A DNA stretch of 64,000 bases, from positions 1 through 64,000 of the forward strand of contig JAOZFT010000004.1 in assembly GCA_027492035.1 (NCBI GenBank). The letters are read 5' to 3'. The translations under genes were made by a program, and so were the position numbers. The stretch comes from Thermoproteota archaeon. GTDB lineage: Archaea; Korarchaeota; JAOZGF01; JAOZFZ01. The notes under the pieces are model-generated. The model saw only the letters and a list, made by a program, of their open reading frames with translations. It did no database searches and was not told where the DNA came from. Position 1 is the first letter of the stretch. The number at the start of each line of letters is the position of its first letter. This document shows positions 27,646 to 36,880 of this stretch, piece after piece.

Positions 27646-28974
27646 TCAATTTACTTCATTTAAAAGCAGAAAGTTCTCTATTTTACTATTTGCTCGGGCT
27701 AGGAAAGGTTCCTCACTGAATTTTAAAAATTCACCATCCTTAACTACAACTTCTCCATTTATTATAACTGTTGAAACATCTCTGCCACTGGCTGAGTAAA
27801 CCAAATGGGAAATTATTTCTTTTTTAGGTGTAAACCACGGTTTCTTCAGATTTATCAGGATTAAATCAGCCCTTTTTCCCTCACTTAACGACCCTATTTC
27901 TTTCTCTAAACCAAGTATTCGAGCTGCGTCAATAGTAACTGACTTAAGAACCTGAAAAGGAGGTAGAAATGAGGGATCTTTTAATATCCCCTTTTGAAGG
28001 AGAGATGCCAGTTTCATTTCGAAAAATAAATCTTGTCCATTATTGCTCGCTGCACCATCTGTTCCAAGCCCGATTTTCACATTTTCTTTCAGGAAAAGAT
28101 TTAGTGGCGCCACTCCATTCGCAAGTTTCAAATTACTACTTGGACAATGAACAATTGAAACACCGTATTTGGCAAGAGTTGAAACGTCTGTTTCAGTAAG
28201 ATACACTCCATGCGCAAGCAACAGGTTTTTATCTAAGTAACCTATATCCTCCATAAGTTCCACTTCTGTTTTCCCAAATTTCCTTTTGCAAAGATGTACG
28301 TTTAACTTATTCTCAGCTACGTGTGAGTGAAGGATCAAGTTTTTTTCGGCAGCTACTTCAGCTGACTTAGCCATTAATTCAGGTGAACTTGAGGGAAACC
28401 CACAAGGAGCTAAACCTAACATTACCCTGCCTTCCCTATTTTTATGCCACTTCTTGTAAACAACTTGAAAATTCTTAATTTGTTTATCTACGCTTTCAAT
28501 TTTCTGTCCAGGCACTTCAACTGTGTCTGCAAGAACTACTGTTAATATAAGCCTTATACCTGTTTCCACAGCTGCCTTAATTACTTGCTCCGGGAATGAT
28601 TCCATATCAACTGTTAAAGTTATGCCATTCTTTATTTTTTCAAGAAACGAAATTTTGGAACCTATAAAGCATATTTCCTCGTCAAATTTTTCATAAAGTT
28701 TAGAGGTTAGGTTTAACCAATCCATTAACCCTCTTCCATCACAAACTCCCCTTAAAACAGATTGTGTGGAGTGGTTATGTAGGTCTATTAAGCCAGGTAA
28801 TGCAACGCTACCTCTTCCATTAATTACTTCATCAATTACCCAATTCTTCATTAGTTTCTGGGTTTCACCTATTTCAACAATCTTGCCATCTTCAATAACC
28901 ATTGACTTGTTTTTCAGTAAAGCTTTTTCGTCCATTGTTAAAATGTAGTCTATGTCCTTAATTAATAAAGGCAT
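27646..28974 (-). CDS. MTA/SAH deaminase-type amidohydrolase
   Basis: The protein has 442 residues of the amidohydrolase barrel. DLHNHS (66-68 region), HSHVAE near 217, HCPSSNLKLANG and GTDGAASNN near 306 are the metal and catalytic motifs of the 5'-methylthioadenosine/S-adenosylhomocysteine deaminases. It likely deaminates adenine nucleosides such as MTA, SAH or 5'-deoxyadenosine. It begins directly after the phosphorylase gene, whose last codons contain its GGAGGGTG ribosome site. Deamination followed by phosphorolysis would form a salvage route. Confidence 0.87.
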   Translation of the reverse strand: MPLLIKDIDYILTMDEKALLKNKSMVIEDGKIVEIGETQKLMKNWVIDEVINGRGSVALPGLIDLHNHSTQSVLRGVCDGRGLMDWLNLTSKLYEKFDEEICFIGSKISFLEKIKNGITLTVDMESFPEQVIKAAVETGIRLILTVVLADTVEVPGQKIESVDKQIKNFQVVYKKWHKNREGRVMLGLAPCGFPSSSPELMAKSAEVAAEKNLILHSHVAENKLNVHLCKRKFGKTEVELMEDIGYLDKNLLLAHGVYLTETDVSTLAKYGVSIVHCPSSNLKLANGVAPLNLFLKENVKIGLGTDGAASNNGQDLFFEMKLASLLQKGILKDPSFLPPFQVLKSVTIDAARILGLEKEIGSLSEGKRADLILINLKKPWFTPKKEIISHLVYSASGRDVSTVIINGEVVVKDGEFLKFSEEPFLARANSKIENFLLLNEVN

Positions 28975-29736
28975 TTATTCACCCTCCTTTTTTCTCTTAA
29001 GCAAAACCAAAGCTTCCAGGGCTGCTTTTATTGTTTTCTTTTCACCTTCAAAGGTTTTCCTTTCCAATTCAGCAAACTGTGCTATTCCTTTACTAACCTC
29101 TTCTCCGAATTTAACAACGTTGTTTAGGACGGAGCCTGTAAAAAGGTTTTTAAGGGACCCCAAAACAAATAGGGTTGTTGTTTCCATGTCGTTACAAACT
29201 ACGTTTTTTTGAGACCAGTAATTGAGGGTTTCCTCTTCATCGGGAATGTAGAATGAGTCATGGCTTCTCCCTATACCTGTAAAAAATCTAAATTTCAATT
29301 TCTTTGCAGCTTCAACCAATGCATTAAAAACTTCAGGGTGTGCAACAGCTGGGTATATTTCAGGTACGTACATTTTCGTTGTTCCATCTTCCCTCACTGC
29401 AGCGTAGGGAATAACTAAGTCTCCAATATCTATCCCTTTTTTTGAAGCACCGCAGCTTCCAACCCTTATGAAAAATCTAACTCCGATCTTGCTTAATTCC
29501 TCTAAAGCTATACAAGTACTTGGCCCTCCTATGCCTGTGGAAGTAACCGTAACTTCTACACCTTTATAAAACCCTTTAACTGTGTAGAATTCCCTGTTTC
29601 TAGCAACTTCAACTTTATCAGTTAAAAAGGCACTTATCCTGTCCACTCTCCCAGGATCTCCTGGAAGGATAGCGAATTCTGAGACATCTTTTTCAGAGCA
29701 AAAAATATGAGGCTGCCTACCTTTCATTTTTTCCAT
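28975..29736 (-). CDS. PNP/UDP-family nucleoside phosphorylase
   Basis: The protein has 253 residues. ILPGDPGRVDRI binds phosphate, GIGGPSTCIALEEL and RVGSCGA are standard, and CNDMETTTLFVLGSL carries the Met-Glu pair that contacts ribose in hexameric nucleoside phosphorylases. Purine versus uridine preference cannot be fixed, but the deaminase next door favours inosine- or MTI-type substrates. GGAGG is only two bases from the first ATG and 11 from an ATG three codons later, so the start may be 29727. Confidence 0.85.
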   Translation of the reverse strand: MEKMKGRQPHIFCSEKDVSEFAILPGDPGRVDRISAFLTDKVEVARNREFYTVKGFYKGVEVTVTSTGIGGPSTCIALEELSKIGVRFFIRVGSCGASKKGIDIGDLVIPYAAVREDGTTKMYVPEIYPAVAHPEVFNALVEAAKKLKFRFFTGIGRSHDSFYIPDEEETLNYWSQKNVVCNDMETTTLFVLGSLKNLFTGSVLNNVVKFGEEVSKGIAQFAELERKTFEGEKKTIKAALEALVLLKRKKEGE

Positions 29737-29848
29737 TACCTCCTTTTCTACTTCGCTTTTTAAGATGCAATTTCTGGCTAAGATAAAATTAAAAGTTTAT
29801 TTAAAAAGGGAGATAAATGAAGAAAATTGAAAAAAGGAAGGTTTAGAA

Positions 29849-30610
29849 ATGGCTCCCTTAAATATTAATGAAAGAGTTTCTGTTGTTCTTGTTGAACCTG
29901 AAAGCCCTGGGAACATTGGTTTAATAGCGAGAGTAATGAAAAATTTTGGGTTTAGGAAATTGGTGGTGGTTAATCCACGTTGCGAAGTAAGAAGTAATGA
30001 AGCCTTGTCAAGAGCCATGCATGCAAGGGATATCCTTGAAGAAATCACTTTCTTCAACTGTTTAGAAGACTTGAAAAAGGTGAACGACTTGGTAGTTGCC
30101 ACAACGAGCAGGCTTGAATCTAGAACTAACGTTAAAAAGTTTTACCTTACACCCAAGGAGTTGGCTGAAAAAATAGTTAACAGCAATTACAAAGTTGCGT
30201 TGGTTTTCGGGAGGGAGAGCATAGGATTAACTAGGAAAGAAATAGATAAATGCGACTTGACAGCAAGAATAAATACCAACAAGGAATACAGGGTTTTAAA
30301 TATATCCCATGCGGTAGCCATTTTCCTTTATGTAATTTCAGATTTAAGTATTGAAAGAGGGAAGGAAAGGGGGAAGTTGAGTATTCCTTCTTCATTGGCT
30401 TCTAGGAAAGAAATGGATTTACTTGTTTCTTGGATGAGGGAGGCAGTGGATGTCTCTTCAAAAAACATAACGAGTAGGAATAGAAAAATCGCTTTTGAGA
30501 AGGTATTTAAAAGAAGTCTAATGAGAAAAAGGGAGGCTTACATATTAACAGGTTTTTTCCGAAACATTTATGAGTGTTTAACAAAAAATAAGATTAATAA
30601 GAGAAAATGA
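29849..30610 (+). CDS. trmJ: TrmJ tRNA 2'-O-methyltransferase (SPOUT)
   Basis: The protein has 253 residues. VVLVEPESPGNIGLIARVMKNFG, VALVFGRESIGLT and RVLNISHAVAIFLY are the three SPOUT motifs of TrmJ, which methylates the ribose of nucleotide 32 in the anticodon loop using S-adenosylmethionine. The C-terminal 80 residues are helical and basic. GGAAGGT precedes the ATG by 6 bases. A tRNA-Ser gene follows 27 bases after the stop, so tRNA and enzyme may share a transcript. Confidence 0.88.
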   Translation: MAPLNINERVSVVLVEPESPGNIGLIARVMKNFGFRKLVVVNPRCEVRSNEALSRAMHARDILEEITFFNCLEDLKKVNDLVVATTSRLESRTNVKKFYLTPKELAEKIVNSNYKVALVFGRESIGLTRKEIDKCDLTARINTNKEYRVLNISHAVAIFLYVISDLSIERGKERGKLSIPSSLASRKEMDLLVSWMREAVDVSSKNITSRNRKIAFEKVFKRSLMRKREAYILTGFFRNIYECLTKNKINKRK

Positions 30611-30637
30611 AACGATCCCTTTTTTATGTAGATGGGA

Positions 30638-30738
30638 GCCGGGGTTGCCGAGTTAGGTTTAAGGCGGCGGACTCGAGATAAAAGAAAAGAAATCCGTTGG
30701 CTCTTGGAGCCACGTGGGTTCAAATCCCACCCCCGGCG
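30638..30738 (+). tRNA. tRNA-Ser (CGA) with 14-nt intron
   Basis: A class II tRNA. Acceptor GCCGGGG pairs with CCCCGGC, with discriminator G at 30738. The T arm is GTGGG-TTCAAAT-CCCAC. The long variable arm has stem TGGCTC/GAGCCA. The anticodon stem GCGGA pairs with TCCGT and the loop gives anticodon CGA at 30674-30676. Between nucleotides 37 and 38 lies a 14-nt insertion (30678-30691) made of A and G with one T, the canonical site for archaeal introns. CCA is not encoded. Confidence 0.88.
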
Positions 30739-31105
30739 CTCTGGCACAACCACATGTCCCTCACCAATAAAGGAGTAAAGGATAAGAATAAATTAAAGGT
30801 TTCCACGTATTGCTTTCCAACAACTTCTTTCACCTTCACCTTGCTACCTGAAATTAACACCCTCCTATTTGCAAGAAATTAAATTTGGGCTAGTCTTAAC
30901 TTTGAGTGATAATCATGGCCAGTAGAAAAGTTACGATTTAGGTGACAGGTTTATGTTATCGTTTAAAACATCAAGCGAGATTTTCAGAAAGCGTCCAATT
31001 ACACAAGGACTTAAATGGAGGGGCAGTATAATTAAGATACGAAGGGTTGTGAAAATTAAAAAGTAAGCTCGAGACTTAATTAAGTTTTTCAGCTGAGAAA
31101 CTTAA
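30739..31105. other. intergenic stretch after tRNA-Ser
   Basis: About 370 bases without a supportable gene. It is AT-rich and has no long open frame with a ribosome site on either strand. Near its right end is the strong hairpin listed separately, which touches the stop codon of the minus-strand gene that follows. Confidence 0.4.
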
Positions 31106-31109
31106 TTAA
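31076..31109 (-). terminator. 15-bp hairpin at the end of an exported-protein gene
   Basis: The arms 31076-31090 (TTAATTAAGTTTTTC) and 31095-31109 (GAGAAACTTAATTAA) pair over 15 positions with one G-U, with loop AGCT. On the minus strand it begins at the TAA stop of the gene and is followed about 15 bases later by a T-rich run. It looks like an intrinsic terminator or a 3'-end-stabilising structure. Confidence 0.55.
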
Positions 31110-31831
31110 CTTCCACATCCGCAACCTTCACTAGGTAATTTCTCAACAACTGTTACATTTACTCTTTGGATTATTGACACAGGGTTAAAACCTCCTTTAG
31201 CAGCTAACACAGTAAAGGTGGCTGTAGTGTTTTCAGGTGTTGGAGTCCAAAGAAAAACTGTTTTTCCGTTCTTACCAGTGAAATTTACTGTGCGATACCA
31301 AAACTTACCCACATCAGATTCTATACTTACAGTAGCATCTCTCAAAGGGATTTCTTCATTGTTTAAAGGTATAAATACTGACACAACCACTTTCACTGAG
31401 TAATTTGCAAGCCACTGCTTTTTAGTGAATATTACAGGGTTTGGACAGCTGAATCCAAGTTTGAATTCACCAGGAGCCACTGAAAAATATTTTTCAGCCA
31501 AAACTTTGCCGTTTTCACCTGTTAGAACCAGTTTATATGGCCCTATTCCGTCTTCCTCCTTAAAAGTAAAGGTTAAGTTGATATTGTTAGGGGAAGCAGC
31601 TAAAGTTTTTCTTCTCACCTCTTTACCGCTCACTTGGTTGATGATTGAAACAGTAACTTCTCCGTTGTATTTATTGTTAAATTTAATTCCCAAATTCAGT
31701 TTTTTGTAGAGAGGAACTGATTTACTTATTTCAATTTCAACGGGTTTTTTTAAAGTCACTGGGTAAAGAAGAGCAATGATTACTATTAAAGCAACCAACG
31801 CAACCAGTAACTGAGAAAAATTAATTTTCAT
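31106..31831 (-). CDS. membrane-anchored exported protein, Ig-like
   Basis: The protein has 241 residues and is unrecognised. Residues 6-23 form a membrane anchor (LLVALVALIVIIALLY). The exterior contains two beta-rich units, the second with RDATVSIESDVGKFW and TVFLWTPTPENTTATFTVLAAKGG, a pattern seen in Ig-like/big domains of archaeal surface proteins. The last residues are GCGCGS, two exposed cysteines that could bind metal or form a disulfide. GAGGGGAG immediately precedes the ATG. Confidence 0.6.
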   Translation of the reverse strand: MKINFSQLLVALVALIVIIALLYPVTLKKPVEIEISKSVPLYKKLNLGIKFNNKYNGEVTVSIINQVSGKEVRRKTLAASPNNINLTFTFKEEDGIGPYKLVLTGENGKVLAEKYFSVAPGEFKLGFSCPNPVIFTKKQWLANYSVKVVVSVFIPLNNEEIPLRDATVSIESDVGKFWYRTVNFTGKNGKTVFLWTPTPENTTATFTVLAAKGGFNPVSIIQRVNVTVVEKLPSEGCGCGS

Positions 31832-31966
31832 TCTCCCCTCCTCTGAAAATATTGGTTCTTAATTTCTTCCTGGGTTTCTTCCCTAGCCTTACTTTTCCAC
31901 ACCTAAACCGTTAAAACACACCCTTTATTTAAATATTTCGATGGCTTCCTTGTTTAGGAGAAATCA

Positions 31967-32569
31967 TTAAAAAACTAGGATTTCGAAGTACTCTCTCTTT
32001 TTAGGCATCACAATAAAACCTTCTTCCTTGTCACCATAAGAAACTGTTCTTCTCAACAAATGGAGGTAAGCCACTAAAGCAGCAGTTAACGCATCTATTT
32101 CATGAATTGAAATTTTCTTCCTTAAAAACTTCAAACCTAACCTTTCAAATTCTTTCTTGAGAAGATCCACCTTCTTTTTACTTTCAAACCCAAAAATTTT
32201 TTGCGCCCCCCTTGGAAAGACTTCAATCACTTCCACCCCTTTCTTCCTGATTTCTTTGCTTAACTTTATCCCTCTATTCGTTAATTTTACCATACTAGGC
32301 AAATTGAAAGACAAAACCTTTATTTTTTTAGCAAGGAGTTGTTTCTCACAAGATCTTAGAAGAATTTTTTCCTTACCTCTCCTTTTTAGAGGGAAGCTAA
32401 GGGGGGAATCTATACTTACTAATGTAGGTTTCACTCCATGAATAAATTCTATTATTTCATGGTTAGAGTAAAGGATAAAAGTGTTGGCGGAACCTTTTTT
32501 TAACACACAAATACCTGAAGGATTGTTTTGTTCTGCAGCTAAATCTACACCAACTACTGTGTCTTTCAA
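31967..32569 (-). CDS. DUF429 predicted RNase H-like nuclease
   Basis: The protein has 200 residues. VVGVDLAAEQ, SIDSPLSFPL, VIEVFPRGAQ and IHEIDALTAALVAYL place acidic residues as in the DUF429 family, which is predicted to have an RNase H-like fold; activity is not established as far as I know. It starts 6 bases after the small gene upstream and probably shares its message. The TTG start lacks a strong ribosome site, which fits translational coupling. Confidence 0.78.
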   Translation of the reverse strand: MKDTVVGVDLAAEQNNPSGICVLKKGSANTFILYSNHEIIEFIHGVKPTLVSIDSPLSFPLKRRGKEKILLRSCEKQLLAKKIKVLSFNLPSMVKLTNRGIKLSKEIRKKGVEVIEVFPRGAQKIFGFESKKKVDLLKKEFERLGLKFLRKKISIHEIDALTAALVAYLHLLRRTVSYGDKEEGFIVMPKKREYFEILVF

Positions 32570-32575
32570 ACTGGG

Positions 32576-32779
32576 TCACGGAATTTTGAAGGAATACTTC
32601 TCTCTCAACCTCTTCAAAACAGCCTCTGGTTTTAACTCTTCAAAATCTTCCAAGTTGGCTTCAATTATTTCTTCAGCTTTCTTCCTCAGTTCAGGATTTA
32701 AATCTTTTAACCCTTCCTCAATGTGTTTAGGCACTTTCTTCCTTTTAAGGAAGTCTTCAGGCCTTAAAACCTTCCCCAT
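32576..32779 (-). CDS. small charged helical protein
   Basis: The protein has 67 residues, predicted all-helical, rich in Lys and Glu: VLRPEDFLKRKKVPKHIEEGLKDL near the start and a stop after YSFKIP. I do not recognise it. GGAAGGGTG lies 5 bases before the ATG and it is directly followed by the DUF429 gene, so it is likely real. It is divergent from fen. Confidence 0.6.
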   Translation of the reverse strand: MGKVLRPEDFLKRKKVPKHIEEGLKDLNPELRKKAEEIIEANLEDFEELKPEAVLKRLREKYSFKIP

Positions 32780-32906
32780 TCAATCACCCTTCCAAAAATT
32801 TTCAACAATGAACTAAAGAAATAAAACCTCTCCTTTCCTTTAAAAATAAATAATTAAAGAATCGAGGAATTAAAGGGTTTTATTTTCAAAGGGAGTGACT
32901 ACCAAG

Positions 32907-33929
32907 TTGGGAGTTAACTTAAAACCTTTAATCAGTCCTGAAAAAACAAGTTTTGAAAAATTAACAGGCAAAGTTTTAGCATTTGACGCAAACAACATGC
33001 TTTACCAGTTTCTAGCTTTAATTAGAACCTCAAAGGGCGAATTATTCAAAGATTCACAAGGAAGAGTAACTTCACACTTAAACGGCTTAATTTTCAGACT
33101 GACAAAGTTTTTAGACTACAACATAAAGCCTGTACTTGTCTTCGACGGCCCTCCTCTAAAACTAAAAATGGAAACTTTGAAAAAGAGAAGAAAACAAAGG
33201 GAAAAAGCTGAAAAAGAATGGCTGGAAGCTTTAAAGGAGGAAGACTATTTTAAAGCTTGGTCAAAAGCTGTTCAAACTTCAACGTTAACAAAGCAAATGG
33301 TTAAAGAAACAAAGGAACTCTTAACTTACATGGGTATTCCATTTGTGCAAGCCCCTTCAGATGCAGAGGCGCAAGCTGCTTACATGGCATCAAGAAAACA
33401 AGTTTACGCCTCATGTTCAAGAGATTACGACTCTATTTTATTCGGTTCACCTAGACTGTTGAGGTACCTAACATTTACTGGAAAAAAGTACCTAAGGACA
33501 AAAAAATCCTGGTATAGGTTAACACCGGAAAAAATTGAACTGAAGAAAATATTAAAGGAGTTAAAAATTACGAGGCAGCAGCTTGTGGATATAGCTTTAC
33601 TTGTAGGCACTGACTTCAATGAAGGAGTGAGGAGGATAGGGCCGAAAAAAGCTTATTTATTGGTTAAAAAATATGGCGGGATAAAGGAGTTAATAGAAAG
33701 TGGAAAAATCAGTTTCAAAGGAGATGTAGATGCTTTAAGAAAAATTTTTCTGGAACCGAAAGTGATAGATTGCGTAATAACATGGCACAAGCCAGACCGT
33801 GAAAACTTGATAAGCTTCCTTTGTGAAGAGAGAAACTTCAAAGAAGAAAGGGTTGAAACAGTGATAAAAAGACTTAATTCCTTTTTTGAAACACAGAAAC
33901 AATTAACTATTCAGAAATGGACGAACTAA
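32907..33929 (+). CDS. fen: flap endonuclease FEN-1
   Basis: The protein has 340 residues from the TTG at 32907. This start gives the N-terminus Met-Gly-Val-Asn-Leu, matching the conserved MGV of FEN-1, and puts GGGAG about 10 bases upstream; a GTG at 32895 would add four residues. Catalytic acids are in LAFDANN, LVFDGPP, SDAEAQAA, CSRDYDS and VGTDFNEG, followed by the helix-hairpin-helix RIGPKKAYLLVKKYG. It removes 5' flaps in replication and repair. The end, QLTIQKWTN, is a divergent PCNA-binding motif. Confidence 0.92.
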   Translation: MGVNLKPLISPEKTSFEKLTGKVLAFDANNMLYQFLALIRTSKGELFKDSQGRVTSHLNGLIFRLTKFLDYNIKPVLVFDGPPLKLKMETLKKRRKQREKAEKEWLEALKEEDYFKAWSKAVQTSTLTKQMVKETKELLTYMGIPFVQAPSDAEAQAAYMASRKQVYASCSRDYDSILFGSPRLLRYLTFTGKKYLRTKKSWYRLTPEKIELKKILKELKITRQQLVDIALLVGTDFNEGVRRIGPKKAYLLVKKYGGIKELIESGKISFKGDVDALRKIFLEPKVIDCVITWHKPDRENLISFLCEERNFKEERVETVIKRLNSFFETQKQLTIQKWTN

Positions 33930-33955
33930 TTTTTTGAAGGAAGGGTGGAAAGTAA

Positions 33956-34258
33956 ATGAAGAAATATAAAGTTGTAATTGAAGTTGTGGATGTGAAGGGT
34001 TACTGTCCCCTCTATAAGGAGGGTGATAGAGTTACAGCTGAAAACTTCTATTTTAAAACAAGAGAATCTTCAAATATTTGTTTACATGCTTTCGTTTCTA
34101 TGTCAACTTTATTGTCTTCATTTTTGCACGGGGTTTCGGCTAAGGATTTGGGTTTAAGTGAAAAAGAGGATGAAGGCTTCTTGGAATGTCCAGACCCTGG
34201 CCCCCCTTACACAAAGGGTGGAAGAGTAGTTTTTAAGTTGAGGAGAATACCAGTTTAA
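33956..34258 (+). CDS. TIGR04076-family small protein
   Basis: The protein has 100 residues. It opens with KVVIEVVDVKGYCPLYKEGDRV, then has ICLHAF and a C-terminal ECPDPGPPYTKGGRVVFKLRRI. This is the pattern of the TIGR04076 family as I recall it; function unknown. The three cysteines could bind metal. It lies between fen and wecB on the same strand, with 26 and 18 bases of spacing, so an operon is likely. Confidence 0.7.
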   Translation: MKKYKVVIEVVDVKGYCPLYKEGDRVTAENFYFKTRESSNICLHAFVSMSTLLSSFLHGVSAKDLGLSEKEDEGFLECPDPGPPYTKGGRVVFKLRRIPV

Positions 34259-34276
34259 AGAGGGTGCCTTTAAACA

Positions 34277-35455
34277 ATGAAAATTTGCATTGTAGCCGGA
34301 GTGAGGCCAAACTTTGTTAAAATAGCTCCCCTTTATAAGGAGTTAAGCAGAAGTAAAAAACATCAATTGTTAATCGTTCACACAGGCCAGCATTTCAACA
34401 ACTCCCTTTCAAAAGTTTTCTTTGAACAACTCAACATACCTAAACCTGATTATTACTTAAACGTGAATTTTGGGAGTATAGCATCCCAGTATTCCTTGCT
34501 GCTTCCACGTTTAAGTAAAGTTTTAAGCGCGGAGAAACCTGATTTAGTTACTGTAGTAGGGGATGCAAACCCATCTTTTGCAGCGTCCTTAACTTCAGCA
34601 TTAAACCAAATACCAGTAGCACATGTGGAGGCTGGGTATAGGAGTATGGATTACAGAATGCCTGAGGAAATAAACAGGGTTTTAACGGATAAATTATCCA
34701 CTCTCCTTTTCGCACCAACAGGAACAGCTAAAAGAAACCTTTTAAGTGAAGGGTTCAGCCCAGAACAAATTTTCTTCGTAGGAAACATAATGATTGATTC
34801 ACTTAAAATGTTTAAAGAGAAATATGAAAAATCAAGGATAATGGATAGGTTAAACCTAGAAAAAAAAGGCTTCTGTTTAGTGACTATACATAGAAGAGAA
34901 AACGTGACTGACCAGGGGAATTTATCGAAAATTGTAAAAATAATTTTCGAAGTCCAGAAGAGGATAAAAACAATTTTTCCGATTCACCCGCTCACTAGAA
35001 AAAAAATGGCTGAAATAAATTTGCTGAAAAAAATTGAAAATATGGAAAATCTTCTCTTAGCAGAACCTTTACCTTATTTTGACTTCATTAAGTTGGAGAA
35101 AGAAAGTTTGTTTGTGGTAACTGACTCAGGAGGAGTGCAAGAAGAAACAACTTACTTCCAGAAACCTTGTTTAACCTTAAGATACAACACGGAGAGGGTT
35201 GAAACAGTTTTGAAAGGGACTAACAGACTTGTAGGGCTCGAAATAGAGCTTGTAAAAAAATATATAAGGAAAATAGAGAAAGGGGAATGGTTTGAAGGAA
35301 CAATCCCTATAAGATGGGACGGAGAAACTGCTGCACGAATCAGAAGAATACTTGAAAACTGGAGTAAACCAGTAAATTGGTTAAACATGTTAGAGAAGGG
35401 AGTGCCTATTAAAGAGATAAAATTTGATATTCAGTGGAAAAAATTCAATTTATGA
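34277..35455 (+). CDS. wecB: UDP-GlcNAc 2-epimerase, non-hydrolysing
   Basis: The protein has 392 residues. GVRPNFVKIAPL, HTGQHF, VVGDANPSFAASLTS, HVEAGYRSMDYRMPEE, HRRENV and SGGVQEE are all WecB landmarks. It converts UDP-GlcNAc to UDP-ManNAc, which a UDP-sugar dehydrogenase such as the one at 21130 could oxidise to UDP-ManNAcA for surface glycans. GAGGGTG is 10 bases before the ATG. Confidence 0.9.
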   Translation: MKICIVAGVRPNFVKIAPLYKELSRSKKHQLLIVHTGQHFNNSLSKVFFEQLNIPKPDYYLNVNFGSIASQYSLLLPRLSKVLSAEKPDLVTVVGDANPSFAASLTSALNQIPVAHVEAGYRSMDYRMPEEINRVLTDKLSTLLFAPTGTAKRNLLSEGFSPEQIFFVGNIMIDSLKMFKEKYEKSRIMDRLNLEKKGFCLVTIHRRENVTDQGNLSKIVKIIFEVQKRIKTIFPIHPLTRKKMAEINLLKKIENMENLLLAEPLPYFDFIKLEKESLFVVTDSGGVQEETTYFQKPCLTLRYNTERVETVLKGTNRLVGLEIELVKKYIRKIEKGEWFEGTIPIRWDGETAARIRRILENWSKPVNWLNMLEKGVPIKEIKFDIQWKKFNL

Positions 35456-35629
35456 CGGTATTTTTTTCAAAATTAACCAAGAAAAAACCTTTTCCTGATT
35501 AAATTTATTCCGAAGCACATAGAATTTTTTACAACAAAATAAAAAGTTTTTAAAAAAGACAAGCATGTTTTCTTCCTTTTCAAAGGGAAAACTCCTTTAC
35601 CAAAAATTTTTAGGAGAGGTTTAAGCGAA

Positions 35630-36880
35630 ATGTCAACTAAAAAAATAAACCCCTTCGAAGAAATGTTAAAGGTATTAAAAAGAACTGCCGACCTATTAAA
35701 GCTTGACTCCGGCACATATGAGATTTTAAGCCATCCAAAAGAAGTGTTAACGGTTTCTTTACCTGTAAAAATGGATAATGGTTCAATAAAAGTGTTTCAA
35801 GGATACAGAGTTCACTACAATGATGCCCGAGGACCCACTAAAGGAGGGATAAGGTATCACCCTAATGTGAACCTAGATGAAGTGAAAGCATTAGCTGCAT
35901 GGATGACGTGGAAAACAGCGGTAGTGAACATTCCCTATGGTGGAGCAAAAGGAGGGATAACATGTAACCCTAAAGAAATGTCTGAAAGAGAACTTGAGAT
36001 GTTAACCAGAAAATATGCATCGGCAATAGCTAAATTTGTGGGTGTAGATTTAGACATACCTGCCCCTGACGTAAACACGAACCCTCAAACAATGGCTTGG
36101 TTCTTTGATGAATACGTAAAGATAAAAGGGGAAGTCCTTCCAGGAGTGATTACCGCTAAACCTTTAAGCATAGGAGGCTCTCAAGGAAGATCTTATGCGA
36201 CAGGAAGAGGTGTCTTTTTCACAGGCTTAGAAGCCTTAAAAACCAAAAACATAAACGTAAAAGGTGCAAAAGTTTCAATTCAAGGGTACGGCAACGCGGG
36301 ATATTACTCAGCAAAGTTTTTCCATGAAGCAGGAGCAAAAATAATAGCTGTAAGCGACTCAAAAGGAGGAGCCTACAGCCCTGACGGGATGGACCCTGAC
36401 AAACTGCTTGAATTCAAAAAGAAAACGAAGACTGTTAAAGGATTCCCAGGCAGCGACGAAACAGATACTAGAGCTCCTTTATTCACAGAATGTGACATAG
36501 TCATACCTGCTGCTTTAGAAGATCAAATAACCAGTGAAAACGTGGACAAAGTGAAAGCAAAAATAGTTTTAGAGGCAGCTAATGGACCAACAACAACCGA
36601 AGCAACGCAGTCGCTTTTTGAGAGGGACATACTGGTAGTGCCAGATATATTAGCGAACGCAGGTGGTGTAACAGTAAGTTATTTCGAGTGGGTCCAAAAC
36701 AGGCAAGGATATTACTGGACAGAGGAAGAGGTGGATGAGAAACTGAGGAAAATAATGACTCAAGCTTTTAGAGATGTCTATCAAACATCTCAAGAGTACA
36801 AAGTGGATATGAGGACTGGCGCTTACCTTGTAGCTGTTAAAAGAGTTGTTGAAGCCATGAAAGCTAGAGGGTGGATTTAA
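35630..36880 (+). CDS. gdhA: glutamate dehydrogenase
   Basis: The protein has 416 residues. GPTKGGIRYHP, the substrate Lys in PYGGAKGGI, PAPDVNTNPQTMAW and the nucleotide-binding IQGYGNAGYYSAKFF are clear. It interconverts glutamate and 2-oxoglutarate with ammonia; the coenzyme is undetermined. GGAGAGGT lies 9 bases before the ATG and a TATA-like TTTTTAAAAAA near 35548 should serve as promoter. The gene is monocistronic. Confidence 0.93.
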   Translation: MSTKKINPFEEMLKVLKRTADLLKLDSGTYEILSHPKEVLTVSLPVKMDNGSIKVFQGYRVHYNDARGPTKGGIRYHPNVNLDEVKALAAWMTWKTAVVNIPYGGAKGGITCNPKEMSERELEMLTRKYASAIAKFVGVDLDIPAPDVNTNPQTMAWFFDEYVKIKGEVLPGVITAKPLSIGGSQGRSYATGRGVFFTGLEALKTKNINVKGAKVSIQGYGNAGYYSAKFFHEAGAKIIAVSDSKGGAYSPDGMDPDKLLEFKKKTKTVKGFPGSDETDTRAPLFTECDIVIPAALEDQITSENVDKVKAKIVLEAANGPTTTEATQSLFERDILVVPDILANAGGVTVSYFEWVQNRQGYYWTEEEVDEKLRKIMTQAFRDVYQTSQEYKVDMRTGAYLVAVKRVVEAMKARGWI

